A stretch of DNA of 64,000 nt from Vibrio sp. B1FLJ16 (GCF_905175385.1 NZ_HG992749.1:1426001-1490000); one strand, 5' to 3'; counted from the first letter of the stretch, positions 1 through 8,346 are shown. Notes: generated by a model not told the origin, from the letters alone. Numbers and translations are program-made.

Positions 1-1
1 A

Positions 2-1237
2 CGTTCTGGCTTGCTTAACCGTTGGTACCAACTTCTATTAGAAAATAAAGAAGACCTTGGTCGTCTGATGACTTTAGAGCAAGGTAAACCATTAGCAGAG
101 GCTCAGGGTGAAGTACTTTACGGTGCCAGCTTTATTGAATGGTTTGCCGAAGAAGCTAAACGCACTTACGGTGATACCATTCCTGCGCCGAGCGCAGACA
201 AACGTATTGTCACCATCAAGCAACCAATTGGCGTTGCATGTGCAATCACGCCATGGAATTTCCCAATCGCGATGATCACACGTAAAGCGGGTCCTGCATT
301 AGCTGCTGGCTGTAGTTTTATTGTGAAACCATCTGAAGCAACGCCGTTTTCTGCCTTTGCAGTGGCGGAGCTCGCTTACCAGGCAGGAATCCCTCGCGAT
401 GTGCTGCAAGTGGTGCTTGGTGAAAGCTCACGTCAGGTAGGTGGCATTTTTACTTCACATCCACTGATTCGTAAGTTGTCTTTCACTGGTTCTACTCAAG
501 TGGGTAGTGTGCTGATGCAGCAAAGTGCGGGTGACATCAAACGTACGTCGATGGAACTGGGTGGCAACGCACCGTTTATTGTATTTGACGACGCTGATAT
601 CGATGCGGCGGTGACAGGCGCTATCGCTTCTAAATTCCGTAACGCAGGCCAAACATGTGTCTGTGCTAACCGCTTTTATGTACACAGCAAAGTGTATGAC
701 GAGTTTGTTGCCAAGTTTGATGTGGCTGTTCAACAGCTTAAAGTTGGTAATGGCTTAGAAGAGGGCGTGAATATTGGCCCTGTGATCAGCGAATCTGCAA
801 AGCAAGGCATTCAAGCGCTTATTGACGGCGCTATCGAGCAAGGTGCTAAGCCAGTGTCTGAGCTAAAAGAACTGGATGGCCTTTTCATGCAGCCTGTGGT
901 GCTAAAAGACGTCACTCACGACATGAAGATTGTCTCTGAGGAGATCTTCGGCCCTGTTGCGCCAGTTATCCGCTTTGATAATGACGAACAGCTTATCGAA
1001 ATGGCCAACGATACTATCTACGGCCTTGCATCTTACTTCTACAGCCAAAACATTCACCGCGTATGGAAGATTGCAGAAGCGCTGGAATACGGCATGGTGG
1101 GTATCAACGAAGGCTTAATCTCTACTGAAGTGGCTCCTTTTGGCGGTGTTAAACAGTCCGGTATCGGACGTGAAGGTGCGAAACAAGGTATTGATGAGTA
1201 CATGGACGTGAAATACCTCTGCTTTGGTGGCAACTAA
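2..1237 (+). CDS. gabD: Succinate-semialdehyde dehydrogenase, 5' end cut by window
   Basis: This enzyme oxidises succinate semialdehyde to succinate with NAD(P)+, the last step of GABA breakdown. The frame is open to the left edge, so about 75 N-terminal residues of the usual 480-490 lie outside; the apparent TTG at base 11 is not a real start. Aldehyde dehydrogenase motifs are clear: the N(A)D-binding PWNFP segment, the ELGG glutamate motif, and the catalytic cysteine in NAGQTCVCANR. The C-terminus has the usual GGVKQSGIGREG. It is followed after 14 bases by gabT, which supports the assignment to the GABA pathway rather than a generic aldehyde dehydrogenase. Confidence 0.93.
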   Translation, partial: RSGLLNRWYQLLLENKEDLGRLMTLEQGKPLAEAQGEVLYGASFIEWFAEEAKRTYGDTIPAPSADKRIVTIKQPIGVACAITPWNFPIAMITRKAGPALAAGCSFIVKPSEATPFSAFAVAELAYQAGIPRDVLQVVLGESSRQVGGIFTSHPLIRKLSFTGSTQVGSVLMQQSAGDIKRTSMELGGNAPFIVFDDADIDAAVTGAIASKFRNAGQTCVCANRFYVHSKVYDEFVAKFDVAVQQLKVGNGLEEGVNIGPVISESAKQGIQALIDGAIEQGAKPVSELKELDGLFMQPVVLKDVTHDMKIVSEEIFGPVAPVIRFDNDEQLIEMANDTIYGLASYFYSQNIHRVWKIAEALEYGMVGINEGLISTEVAPFGGVKQSGIGREGAKQGIDEYMDVKYLCFGGN

Positions 1238-1251
1238 TTAAGGATAAAACA

Positions 1252-2523
1252 ATGACAAACAAACAACTACAAGAAAGAAGAAGCCAAGTAATTGCTCAAG
1301 GCATGGGCGCTCTGTACCCACTTTACGTTGAGAAAGCAGAAAATGCGCACGTATGGGATATCGAAGGTAACAAATACATCGACTTCGCAGCTGGCATTGC
1401 GGTAACCAACACTGGTCACTCTAACAAACGCATCACCGAAGCAGTAAAAGCTCAGTTGGATAATTTCTCTCACACCTGTGCGATGGTTACACCTTATGCA
1501 TCATTTGTTGAACTGGCTGAAAAGCTGACAGAACTTGCACCCGGTGAAACTAAGAAGAAAGCAATCTTCCTGACGACAGGTGCAGAAGCGGTAGAAAACG
1601 CAGTAAAAGTGGCGCGCGCTCATACAGGTCGCAGCGGCGTGATTGCATTTAAAGGCGGTTTCCACGGCCGTACCAACATGACAATGGGCCTAACGGGTAA
1701 AGTTGCGCCATACAAAGCAGGCTTTGGTCCGTTCCCGAACGAAATTTACCATGCACCTTACCCAAATGCGTTCCACGGCATCAGCGTTGAGCAAAGCTTA
1801 CAAGCGATTGACGATCTGTTTGCCTGTGATATCGAACCGTCACGTGTTGCAGCGATTATCTTCGAACCGGTACAAGGTGAGGGTGGTTTCTACAAGGCGC
1901 CTGAAGCATTTGCACAAGGTTTGCGTCAGCTGTGTGATAAGCACGGTATCATGTTGATTGCAGATGAGATCCAGACTGGCTTTGCTCGTACGGGTAAAAT
2001 GTTTGCGACAGAGTACCTGGGTATCGAACCAGATCTAATGACAATGGCAAAAGGCATTGCTGGTGGTTTCCCAATCTCAGCAGTTGTTGGTAAAGCACAT
2101 GTGATGGATTCTGCACTACCAGGTGGTTTAGGCGGTACTTACGCTGGCTCTCCACTTGGCTGTGTTGCAGGACTTGAAGTACTTAAAATCATCGAAGAAG
2201 AAGATTTGTGTGCGAAAGCGATGGGTATTGGCGAAGTCGTTAATGCACGTATGACGACGCTGCAAAAATCAGTGCCTGCTATCGGTGAAATACGTACTAC
2301 AGGTGCAATGATGGCGATTGAGTTTACTGATCCTCAATCAGGTCAACCACTACAAGACATGACAAAAGCGGTTATTTCTAAAGCGCAAGAAAACGGTCTT
2401 ATCTTGCTTTCATGTGGTGTAAAAGCGAACGTTGTACGTCTGCTTCCGCCTCTGACTATTGAGCCTGAAGTGCTGAGCGAAGGTTTGGACAAGCTTGAAA
2501 AAATCATTCTTGAATTGGCGTAA
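1252..2523 (+). CDS. gabT: 4-aminobutyrate aminotransferase
   Basis: A 423-residue class III PLP aminotransferase that moves the amino group of GABA to 2-oxoglutarate, giving succinate semialdehyde for the upstream GabD. Family landmarks are GGFHGRTNMTMGLTG (substrate/PLP region), ADEIQTGFARTGKMFA (PLP aspartate) and the Schiff-base lysine in MTMAKGIAGGFP. The length is normal. The ATG is preceded by AAGGAT at good spacing, and it sits 14 bases after gabD, so the two are co-transcribed. A strong terminator follows directly. Confidence 0.95.
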   Translation: MTNKQLQERRSQVIAQGMGALYPLYVEKAENAHVWDIEGNKYIDFAAGIAVTNTGHSNKRITEAVKAQLDNFSHTCAMVTPYASFVELAEKLTELAPGETKKKAIFLTTGAEAVENAVKVARAHTGRSGVIAFKGGFHGRTNMTMGLTGKVAPYKAGFGPFPNEIYHAPYPNAFHGISVEQSLQAIDDLFACDIEPSRVAAIIFEPVQGEGGFYKAPEAFAQGLRQLCDKHGIMLIADEIQTGFARTGKMFATEYLGIEPDLMTMAKGIAGGFPISAVVGKAHVMDSALPGGLGGTYAGSPLGCVAGLEVLKIIEEEDLCAKAMGIGEVVNARMTTLQKSVPAIGEIRTTGAMMAIEFTDPQSGQPLQDMTKAVISKAQENGLILLSCGVKANVVRLLPPLTIEPEVLSEGLDKLEKIILELA

Positions 2524-2552
2524 TATTTAAACGTAACAAAGTACTAGAATTT

Positions 2553-2589
2553 AAAAGGGGAAGTGACCGGTTGGTCACTTCCCCTTTTT
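2553..2589 (+). terminator. Rho-independent terminator after gabT
   Basis: A perfect 16-base stem (AAAAGGGGAAGTGACC) with a GGTT loop ends in a T run. It closes the gabDT transcript 30 bases after the stop codon. Because the stem begins with A residues it could also work on the opposite strand. Confidence 0.9.
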
Positions 2590-2600
2590 AGTGTTACTTA

Positions 2601-2867
2601 TATACCCAAGTGACTTCAAAATGCAGGATTCAGAGCGTTGTCACTGATTCAAGTTCAAGGAAAACGACGCCGTGGAATAGCGAGCTCTTTCCAAGTTGTT
2701 TAACGACGAAATTGTGTCAGTGACACGCTCCCGAAGGGCGAGTTGCCTTGGCTTACATACTTTGTTAACGATTTTTGATTTAGAACCACTAGATCATCAA
2801 ATCGTTGCCTCGTCTGTAAGCCAAGGCATTCTCGCTGAACCGAGCATCTTGAGGTTACTTGGGTATA
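2601..2867 (+). repeat. MITE-like intergenic repeat, copy 1
   Basis: A 267-base element bounded by imperfect terminal inverted repeats of about 24 bases: TATACCCAAGTGACTTCAAA at the left and its near-complement ending CTTGGGTATA at the right. Inside is a perfect 14-base inverted repeat, TGCCTTGGCTTACA against TGTAAGCCAAGGCA, so the RNA or single-stranded DNA would fold strongly. An equally long copy in the opposite orientation lies at 17855-18121. No transposase is encoded. The ends read TATA outward, compatible with insertion at a TA target, but the element's own palindromic ends make this ambiguous. The 62-codon ORF inside is probably accidental. Confidence 0.85.
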
Positions 2868-2873
2868 GATATT

Positions 2874-3743
2874 TTATTTATTGAAGAACTTCATCATAAG
2901 TTGTGGCAGTAGTGAAACCAGGATCATACTCAACATTAACCCATATTGAAGTAGTGTGAAGCTTTCGCCGAGCAACAATAGGCCAGACAAGATACCCGCA
3001 ATTGGGTTAATAATGTTGCCAAACGTAAAGTCGACCACAGACATTCTCTGCAGAAGCCATACATACATGGTGTAACTTAAGGCGGTATTAAATAAGATTA
3101 CCCAAAGTAGTCCTAACGTATTGTTCAGGGAAATGTTTTTGAGTGTACTGAGATAGGGCTCCGGATTTAGGGTTGCCATCACACCAGAAACAACGGTCAA
3201 AATTACCCCACCAATAATGAGTTGCCAGGTAAGCACCGTCCACCAATGCATTCGTGCTCCCATTAATTTAGTCACACTGCTACCAATAACAATACACATA
3301 ATTGCAGCAAACATCGCAAGCAAACCAACTGGATTTAGTGTAATTGTCTGTGGGTTAAACAAGAGCCAAGCGAGGGCGATCAAAGCAACACCTCTAAATA
3401 CCTGCATTGTACCTGGCTTTCGCTTGTAAACTGCCCAGTGATATAGCATTGCGAATACGGGTATTGAAATCATACCAACGCCAGCAATGGCGGCTGGGAG
3501 CGTTAGCGCCATGACAAAGACGAGGCAAAAGAACATTGCGATGTTTATCGTGCCTAAAACAAACAGAGGTTTCCACTCGTGCTTTTGCGGTAATGTTGGT
3601 TTTAGTGCGAGCAATAGAAGGCCTGCCGGGAGTGCTCGTATTGCACCCAGGAGAATAGGAGGCCAGTCCGGAACCGTAAACTGGGTTACGGCATAAGTTG
3701 TACCCCAGAAAAATGCAGGGATCATCGCGAGCAAAATGTTCAT
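2874..3743 (-). CDS. EamA/DMT-family permease
   Basis: A 289-residue integral membrane protein of the drug/metabolite transporter (EamA) superfamily, with about ten hydrophobic segments arranged as two five-helix repeats. The N-terminal PAFFWGTTYAVTQ segment and a second-repeat proline/glycine pattern (GNIINPIAGILSGLLLLGES) are typical. These proteins export amino acids or other small metabolites across the inner membrane; the substrate cannot be read from sequence. It diverges from a MarR regulator gene across a 118-base region with palindromic sites, so the regulator probably controls it. Confidence 0.85.
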   Translation of the reverse strand: MNILLAMIPAFFWGTTYAVTQFTVPDWPPILLGAIRALPAGLLLLALKPTLPQKHEWKPLFVLGTINIAMFFCLVFVMALTLPAAIAGVGMISIPVFAMLYHWAVYKRKPGTMQVFRGVALIALAWLLFNPQTITLNPVGLLAMFAAIMCIVIGSSVTKLMGARMHWWTVLTWQLIIGGVILTVVSGVMATLNPEPYLSTLKNISLNNTLGLLWVILFNTALSYTMYVWLLQRMSVVDFTFGNIINPIAGILSGLLLLGESFTLLQYGLMLSMILVSLLPQLMMKFFNK

Positions 3744-3749
3744 ATTAAA

Positions 3750-3767
3750 TATCTTTACGTTAAGATA
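3750..3767. promoter_or_regulatory. Candidate MarR operator, site 1
   Basis: The near-palindrome TATCTTTACGTTAAGATA (16 of 18 positions symmetric) lies 6 bases upstream of the EamA start codon on the minus strand. A related sequence, TATCTTTATGTTAAAGTA, is at 3808-3825, 58 bases away towards the marR gene. Paired palindromes between a MarR gene and its divergent transporter are the usual arrangement for autoregulation plus target control. Assignment as an operator is inference. Confidence 0.55.
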
Positions 3768-3807
3768 ATTAATTGTAAAGATACGCCTAAGGTTACTTTT
3801 TGTAAAG

Positions 3808-3825
3808 TATCTTTATGTTAAAGTA
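3808..3825. promoter_or_regulatory. Candidate MarR operator, site 2
   Basis: TATCTTTATGTTAAAGTA is the second copy of the motif seen at 3750-3767 and lies 36 bases before the marR start codon. A partial copy (TGTAAAGATAC) lies between the two. Confidence 0.5.
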
Positions 3826-3861
3826 ATTCTGCAGTTAAGGTTGCTTTGGAGAAAATGACAT

Positions 3862-4344
3862 ATGGACGCAATAGACAGAGTAGTTGAACAGTGGTTTAAG
3901 GAAAAGCCTGAGCTTGACACTCAGCCGATGGCAATTATGGGGCGGCTGATGAGAATTGCTAAATACATGGAAACACGCGTCGCTGAGCTTCATAAGCAGT
4001 ATGACCTTAAAATGGGTGAGTTTGATGTGCTGGCTACCTTACGCCGGTCAGGGGCTCCGTATCGTTTAACACCGTCAGCATTAATTGATTCAATGATGCT
4101 GACTTCAGGTGCGATGACCAATCGTTTGGATAAACTGGAGAAGAAAGGCTTAATCTCCAGAGAACACAGTAAAGAAGATAGACGCAGTGTTACTGTTGAG
4201 TTGACTTCTGATGGTTTGCAGCTCATTGATAATCTGATTCTGGAGCATGTTGAAGTTCAGCACGGTTTCATCCGAGGCTTATCTGATGAAGAAAAGGTAC
4301 AGGTTAATAAGGCGCTAAAGACTTTATTACCGCAATTTGAGTAG
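3862..4344 (+). CDS. MarR-family transcriptional regulator
   Basis: A 160-residue winged-helix regulator. The central region has the MarR DNA-binding pattern: LTPSALIDSMMLTSGAMTNR (recognition helix) followed by the wing LISREHSKEDRRSVTVELT with the conserved D-R-R-S. Such proteins are homodimeric repressors released by small phenolic or drug-like ligands. It is divergent from the EamA permease at 2874-3743 with palindromic sites between them, so it probably represses that exporter and itself. The YjbR-like gene follows after 18 bases and may be co-transcribed. Confidence 0.88.
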   Translation: MDAIDRVVEQWFKEKPELDTQPMAIMGRLMRIAKYMETRVAELHKQYDLKMGEFDVLATLRRSGAPYRLTPSALIDSMMLTSGAMTNRLDKLEKKGLISREHSKEDRRSVTVELTSDGLQLIDNLILEHVEVQHGFIRGLSDEEKVQVNKALKTLLPQFE

Positions 4345-4362
4345 CAAACAGAGGGTACGTCT

Positions 4363-4719
4363 GTGACAAGCAAAGAACTAGAGCAATACCTAAATATGTT
4401 TATGTGCGCTGAGAGTGACTTTCCGTTTGGCCCGGACGCCTTGGTTTTTAAAATCAAGGGCAAAATGTTTGCGATCCTTGCGCAGCGTGACGGGCGTGAG
4501 TATGTCAGTGTGAAGGTGGAACCTGAAGACGGTGAGGTACTGACTTCTCAGTTTACGGATATCATACCCGGCTATCATCTCAACAAGAAACATTGGGTTA
4601 CCGTGTATTTTAATGGTGACGTAGAGGATGGGCTGATCCAGGACTTGTGTGAACGATCGTACGAGCTTGTCATTGCTAAGATGAGCAAAGCGCAACGGGC
4701 GTCACTTGGTTTTCAATAG
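4363..4719 (+). CDS. MmcQ/YjbR-family protein
   Basis: A 118-residue protein of the MmcQ/YjbR family, small cytosolic proteins with a CyaY-like DNA-binding fold and no firmly known role. Visible family features are the N-terminal FPFGPDALVFKIKGKMFA segment, the central PGYHLNKKHWVTV, and the C-terminal YELVIAKMSKAQRASLG. The start is a GTG 18 bases after marR. It is likely read in the same transcript as the regulator. Confidence 0.8.
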   Translation: MTSKELEQYLNMFMCAESDFPFGPDALVFKIKGKMFAILAQRDGREYVSVKVEPEDGEVLTSQFTDIIPGYHLNKKHWVTVYFNGDVEDGLIQDLCERSYELVIAKMSKAQRASLGFQ

Positions 4720-4796
4720 TGTTCTATGAAAAACTCGCACCTTTATTAACTTAGGACTATATAACAAATAGTAAGTTAAAAAAGGGGGGGAGTGTC

Positions 4797-5231
4797 ATGC
4801 GCGCACTATCTGATTGGCTTAAAGCCTATGGTGAAAGTCATCAAAACCCAATTAATCGTAAAATTCACACCATTGCCGTACCAGGCATTTACCTTTCAGT
4901 GGTTGGGCTTATCTGGTCGATCCCTTCTCTGACTATTGGCGACATCCATATTAACTGGGTGTGGTTGGCAGTTATTCCTGTGTGGATATTTTATTTCCGG
5001 CTCTCTTTAAGCGTTTTCATGATGATGTTGGGCTACACGTTAGCGTGTATTGGTCTGATTTGGGCGATGGAAGTTTTGCAGTTGCCAGTCCTTTATATCT
5101 CATTAGTTCTCTTTGGTGTGCTCTGGATGCTGCAATTCATTGGTCACAAGATCGAAGGTACGAAACCCTCATTTTATGAAGATTTACAATTTCTCCTTAT
5201 TGGTCCGATTTGGGTATTCAGAAAGCAGTAA
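4797..5231 (+). CDS. DUF962/Mpo1-like membrane protein
   Basis: A 144-residue membrane protein of the DUF962/YGL010w family. The conserved N-terminal block is present: H15, N17-P18, N20 and H24 in ESHQNPINRKIHTIAVPG. In the yeast homologue Mpo1 these histidines belong to an Fe(II) dioxygenase acting on 2-hydroxy fatty acids; the bacterial role is not established. About four hydrophobic segments follow. The ATG is preceded by a run of seven G residues that includes the ribosome binding site. Confidence 0.8.
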   Translation: MRALSDWLKAYGESHQNPINRKIHTIAVPGIYLSVVGLIWSIPSLTIGDIHINWVWLAVIPVWIFYFRLSLSVFMMMLGYTLACIGLIWAMEVLQLPVLYISLVLFGVLWMLQFIGHKIEGTKPSFYEDLQFLLIGPIWVFRKQ

Positions 5232-5353
5232 GCTTCTGGGACACCGAGTTCGATCTGCAACCTTTGACTCTTAGCACTATGATTAAAGTAACTCAGATTC
5301 TTTAAACTAAGTTGTCATACTCTTTGTAACGAATTGAGGGCGGGAGGTATCAC

Positions 5354-5674
5354 ATGTACAACCGCGAACACAAATACGTTTATTGGAGAGAGGAGCGTAA
5401 AAAAGGTAAATGGCATTACATTTTCAAATCATTCTTGATGATTTGTAGTGCTTTGCTGCTTGGAAAAGTTATTGGCCTGTTTGTTTTTGATGAACTTGAT
5501 TCCCTTCGAAGCATTACAGAGCAGTTGCCTGCTGATCTGTTCATTATGATGCTGGTGGGTATTCCTATTAGTGTGATCGGTTGGTACCACGAAGAGTCAA
5601 AGTTTTTCAGGGCGTTAAGGCGAAAAGACAAGCAACTCAAGAGACAGCGAAACCGCTCTGACCAAAGCCGATAG
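5354..5674 (+). CDS. Small membrane protein of unknown function
   Basis: A 106-residue protein that I do not recognise. It has a basic N-terminus (YWREERKKGKWHY), two hydrophobic segments (about residues 25-45 and 62-80) separated by a short acidic loop, and a strongly basic tail (RALRRKDKQLKRQRNR). This suggests two inner-membrane helices with both ends in the cytoplasm. The ATG has a strong GGGAGGT ribosome binding site 6 bases upstream, which supports a real gene. Confidence 0.7.
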   Translation: MYNREHKYVYWREERKKGKWHYIFKSFLMICSALLLGKVIGLFVFDELDSLRSITEQLPADLFIMMLVGIPISVIGWYHEESKFFRALRRKDKQLKRQRNRSDQSR

Positions 5675-5698
5675 CTTACCTGGAACTATGGGGTTACA

Positions 5699-6433
5699 TC
5701 AGGCATCCGAATACAGTTTATCCAACTGATTTTGATATTTCTGTTCCAGAGCGTCGTTTCCGGCGGCACGCTCTAATTCAACCATAAGTTGTAGTGACGG
5801 TTTTTTAATGCCATAAGTTTGGTTAAATCGCATCAGACGAATTCTTGCTTCAGTATAATTACCGGAATCAATTTCAAGCTTAGCGAGTTGAAGGATCGAT
5901 TTTGGTCTGTGAGGGTCATGGTCAATAGCGCGTGTGAAGTAATGCTTCGCTTTGTCTTTATCGTTTGACTTTAACGCACAAAATGCTGCGTTTTCGTAAC
6001 TTGCAGGGATCAGGTAGTAATAGGGTTGTTCTATCGCTTTAGTGAACATCTGGTCCGCTTTTTCAAACTGGCCGCGCTTACATAAAAAGGTGCCGTAGTT
6101 ATTCAGTACGTTGCCGTTTTTGGTGTGTTGGCGTAATGAGCGTTTGTACATCTCCTCCGCTTTTGAGTCTTCGCCGACCTTTTCGTAGTAATGTGCCATG
6201 GAAAGCTGCGCGCGGTAATAACTTGGTGCGTGGCTAAGCGCTTGTTGCAGATTGTCGTGTGCACGGATGTTACTTCCGCCTTCGAGGTAACCAAGACCAA
6301 GTGCAATACGAGATTCTGCCATTGCGATAGGATCAGCTTTAACGACTGGGCCACCATCTTTTTTCACCGTCACACAGCCTGCCAGTGAAAACTGAACCAT
6401 CAATAGAAGTGTACCGAGCTTAACCGTTTTCAT
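5699..6433 (-). CDS. PilF/PilW-like TPR lipoprotein
   Basis: A 244-residue lipoprotein with a signal peptide ending in the lipobox L-A-G-C (C20), followed by tandem tetratricopeptide repeats from about residue 40 to 215 (for example VLNNYGTFLCKRGQFEKADQ). The closest family is the type IV pilus stability lipoprotein PilF/PilW, which helps the secretin PilQ assemble in the outer membrane. Here it stands alone, not beside rlmN and rodZ where the main copy is usually found, so it may be a paralogue with a different partner. A specific gene symbol is not justified. Confidence 0.75.
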   Translation of the reverse strand: MKTVKLGTLLLMVQFSLAGCVTVKKDGGPVVKADPIAMAESRIALGLGYLEGGSNIRAHDNLQQALSHAPSYYRAQLSMAHYYEKVGEDSKAEEMYKRSLRQHTKNGNVLNNYGTFLCKRGQFEKADQMFTKAIEQPYYYLIPASYENAAFCALKSNDKDKAKHYFTRAIDHDPHRPKSILQLAKLEIDSGNYTEARIRLMRFNQTYGIKKPSLQLMVELERAAGNDALEQKYQNQLDKLYSDA

Positions 6434-6534
6434 TTCTCATCCCTACATACCTGAGTCTCACCGCATGATATGAAATACGTGACAAAAGCCTATTGATGAA
6501 AAATTACTATGCGATCAGGTTTGCAATCTGGCAG

Positions 6535-6558
6535 GAAAAAGCCGCCGGATGGCGGCTT
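6535..6558 (-). terminator. Terminator after metA
   Basis: The stem AGCCGCC/GGCGGCT with a four-base loop is followed on the minus strand by a T run. It lies about 85 bases past the metA stop codon. Confidence 0.75.
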
Positions 6559-6641
6559 AGTTCACATAGTCAGCCAAAATCAAATATAAGGAAGACTATA
6601 AGTCTTTGATTATTAGCAGTTCAATTAAGTTAACTTTATAT

Positions 6642-7583
6642 TTAATCGTCTTTAGTAAAGGCGTCTTCACTGAAATGATCGAGATCGTACGGTGTTTGTT
6701 GGTAAACACAGTAGTTTAGCCAGTTGGCAAATAGCAGATGCCCGTGACTCCGCCAGCTCGCGATTGGGGTATTATCCGGGTTATTGTTCGGATAGTAGTT
6801 AACCGGGATAGCAGGCTCCATTCCTTCACCTAAATCGCGAATGTATTCGTTATGCAAAGTGTGAGAATCATACTCAGGATGGCCAGTAACAAAGACGTTA
6901 CGCTTGTCTTTGGTTGTTGCCAGGTATACACCGGCGACATCAGAGGTCGCTAAGATATCCAGATCCGTATGTTCTTCCAGGTAGTGAGGTGAAAAGTCAG
7001 CATAACGTGAATGAGGTGCCAGAAACGTGTCGTCAAAGCCGCGTAATATTGGATGATACTGGTTATGGATCTCATGATGATAAACACCAGAGAGCTTTTC
7101 TTTACGCGTTTTCTTAGGTAAATCGTAAAGTAATTTCAAACCAGCCTGAGCAGCCCAACATACATACAGGGTAGAGGTCACATGGTCTTTAGCCCACTCC
7201 ATGATGGTCTTTAGGTGATCCCAATACAGCACATCTTCAAATTGCACTAGACCTAATGGTGCACCCGTGATGATCAAACCATCAAAGTTTCTGCCTTTGA
7301 CCATTTCAAACTGACGGTAGAAGTTATCGAGGTGCTCGGTTGGCGTATTCTTGCTCGGGCGATCATCAATTCTTAGTAGTTCTACATTGACTTGAAGAGG
7401 GCTGTTAGAGAGTAAACGCAGAAACTGAGTTTCGGTTTCTATCTTCTTCGGCATTAGATTCAGGATCAGTACTCGTAACGGACGTATTTCCTGACTTGCC
7501 GCTCTGGTTTCACTCATCACGAAGATGTTTTCTGTTCTGAGTATGTCAGATGCAGGTAATTGATCTGGAATTCGGATTGGCAC
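6642..7583 (-). CDS. metA: Homoserine O-succinyltransferase
   Basis: A 313-residue enzyme that acylates homoserine from succinyl-CoA, the first committed step of methionine synthesis. The catalytic triad of the family is visible: the nucleophile cysteine in [10 protein letters not shown] and the histidine/glutamate in [16 protein letters not shown]. The length is normal and the N-terminus [11 protein letters not shown] is characteristic. It is a single-gene unit with a terminator downstream and three adjacent MetJ boxes upstream, so repression by MetJ and S-adenosylmethionine is expected. Confidence 0.96.
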   Translation of the reverse strand: MPIRIPDQLPASDILRTENIFVMSETRAASQEIRPLRVLILNLMPKKIETETQFLRLLSNSPLQVNVELLRIDDRPSKNTPTEHLDNFYRQFEMVKGRNFDGLIITGAPLGLVQFEDVLYWDHLKTIMEWAKDHVTSTLYVCWAAQAGLKLLYDLPKKTRKEKLSGVYHHEIHNQYHPILRGFDDTFLAPHSRYADFSPHYLEEHTDLDILATSDVAGVYLATTKDKRNVFVTGHPEYDSHTLHNEYIRDLGEGMEPAIPVNYYPNNNPDNTPIASWRSHGHLLFANWLNYCVYQQTPYDLDHFSEDAFTKDD

Positions 7584-7603
7584 GACTATCTCTCCCTAGT
7601 TTT

Positions 7604-7627
7604 AGTCTTCTAGACGTCTATACATCT
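7604..7627 (-). promoter_or_regulatory. Three tandem MetJ boxes upstream of metA
   Basis: Three contiguous eight-base units AGTCTTCT, AGACGTCT and ATACATCT match the met box AGACGTCT with 6, 8 and 5 identities. Contiguous met boxes are how MetJ dimers bind cooperatively. They lie 21 to 44 bases upstream of the metA start. AGATGTCG at 7649-7656 may be a further weak unit. The remainder of the 346-base spacer to the next gene (to 7929) shows no other clear element. Confidence 0.8.
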
Positions 7628-7947
7628 AAAGCTAACTCAATTTGAATTAGATGTCGATACGGAATGTGACTTTCAACAAGTTTAATCCTTAAGCATTAGA
7701 GTGAACAACATAACGTGTTTAGCGAGTTATCAGCGAATGGGCAATATGACCATATAAATGTGATTTAAGCTTTATTTTTGATGAGAGATGATTGAAACGA
7801 CAGAGACATCATTTGATGGAAAATATGCGATCACGCTAATATAGATAGGTGGATAAGTAGGCAGTTATGCGATACACAAGAAAATTTTCCGTCTCCTTGT
7901 TACATGGAGTATTTGTAGCTGGAGATTAGTTGTCAATGGAGGACACT

Positions 7948-8307
7948 ATGTTCGGTATTTTTAAGCGAAAAACGGATATTCAGAGCATCGCTCACCAAGT
8001 ACCCAGCATACTGCTGAGTATGTTTGGCGATAAAAGCACTTATGCCCCAGAGGAAGTTGACATCGCACTGCAACAACTTGGTTACGATAAAGAGAAAGAT
8101 ATTCACCACCATCACTATGCTTATGGAATGTTTGTGAATGAATCAAGTTATCAACAGCTAGGTTTGACGGATGAACTGGGCAACTACAGCCATTTCCAGC
8201 GCGAAGTGGGTAAGATGCTACTTAACACCCCAGAGCCTATCGACATGCACATCTACTTTGCCATTTCACAGCAATATCAAAAGAGCTGTAGCAAGACTCT
8301 TCACTAA
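7948..8307 (+). CDS. Small cytosolic protein of unknown function
   Basis: A protein of 119 residues that I do not recognise by function; similar short proteins starting MFGIFKR are common in vibrios. The ATG at 7948 was chosen over upstream TTG/ATG codons at 7930 and 7936 because GGAGG at 7938-7942 sits 5 bases before it. The sequence has no signal peptide or membrane segment and contains an HHHH run (residues 33-36 of this reading) followed by Y-rich text. A terminator hairpin follows 11 bases after the stop. Confidence 0.7.
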   Translation: MFGIFKRKTDIQSIAHQVPSILLSMFGDKSTYAPEEVDIALQQLGYDKEKDIHHHHYAYGMFVNESSYQQLGLTDELGNYSHFQREVGKMLLNTPEPIDMHIYFAISQQYQKSCSKTLH

Positions 8308-8318
8308 ACTTCAAGACG

Positions 8319-8346
8319 CCGTGACAATGGTTTGTCACGGTGTTTT
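8319..8346 (+). terminator. Terminator after the 119-aa gene
   Basis: Nine-base stem CCGTGACAA/TTGTCACGG with a short loop, followed by TGTTTTA. The 300 bases from here to the next gene hold no further recognisable element. Confidence 0.75.

Noticed and set aside
2696..2884. 62-codon ORF inside repeat copy 1, with a similar ORF in copy 2 (17823-18026, minus)
   Set aside because: The frames are alike only because the DNA is a repeat; there is no ribosome binding site and the right-hand ends differ where they leave the element. It is more likely accidental than a transposase.
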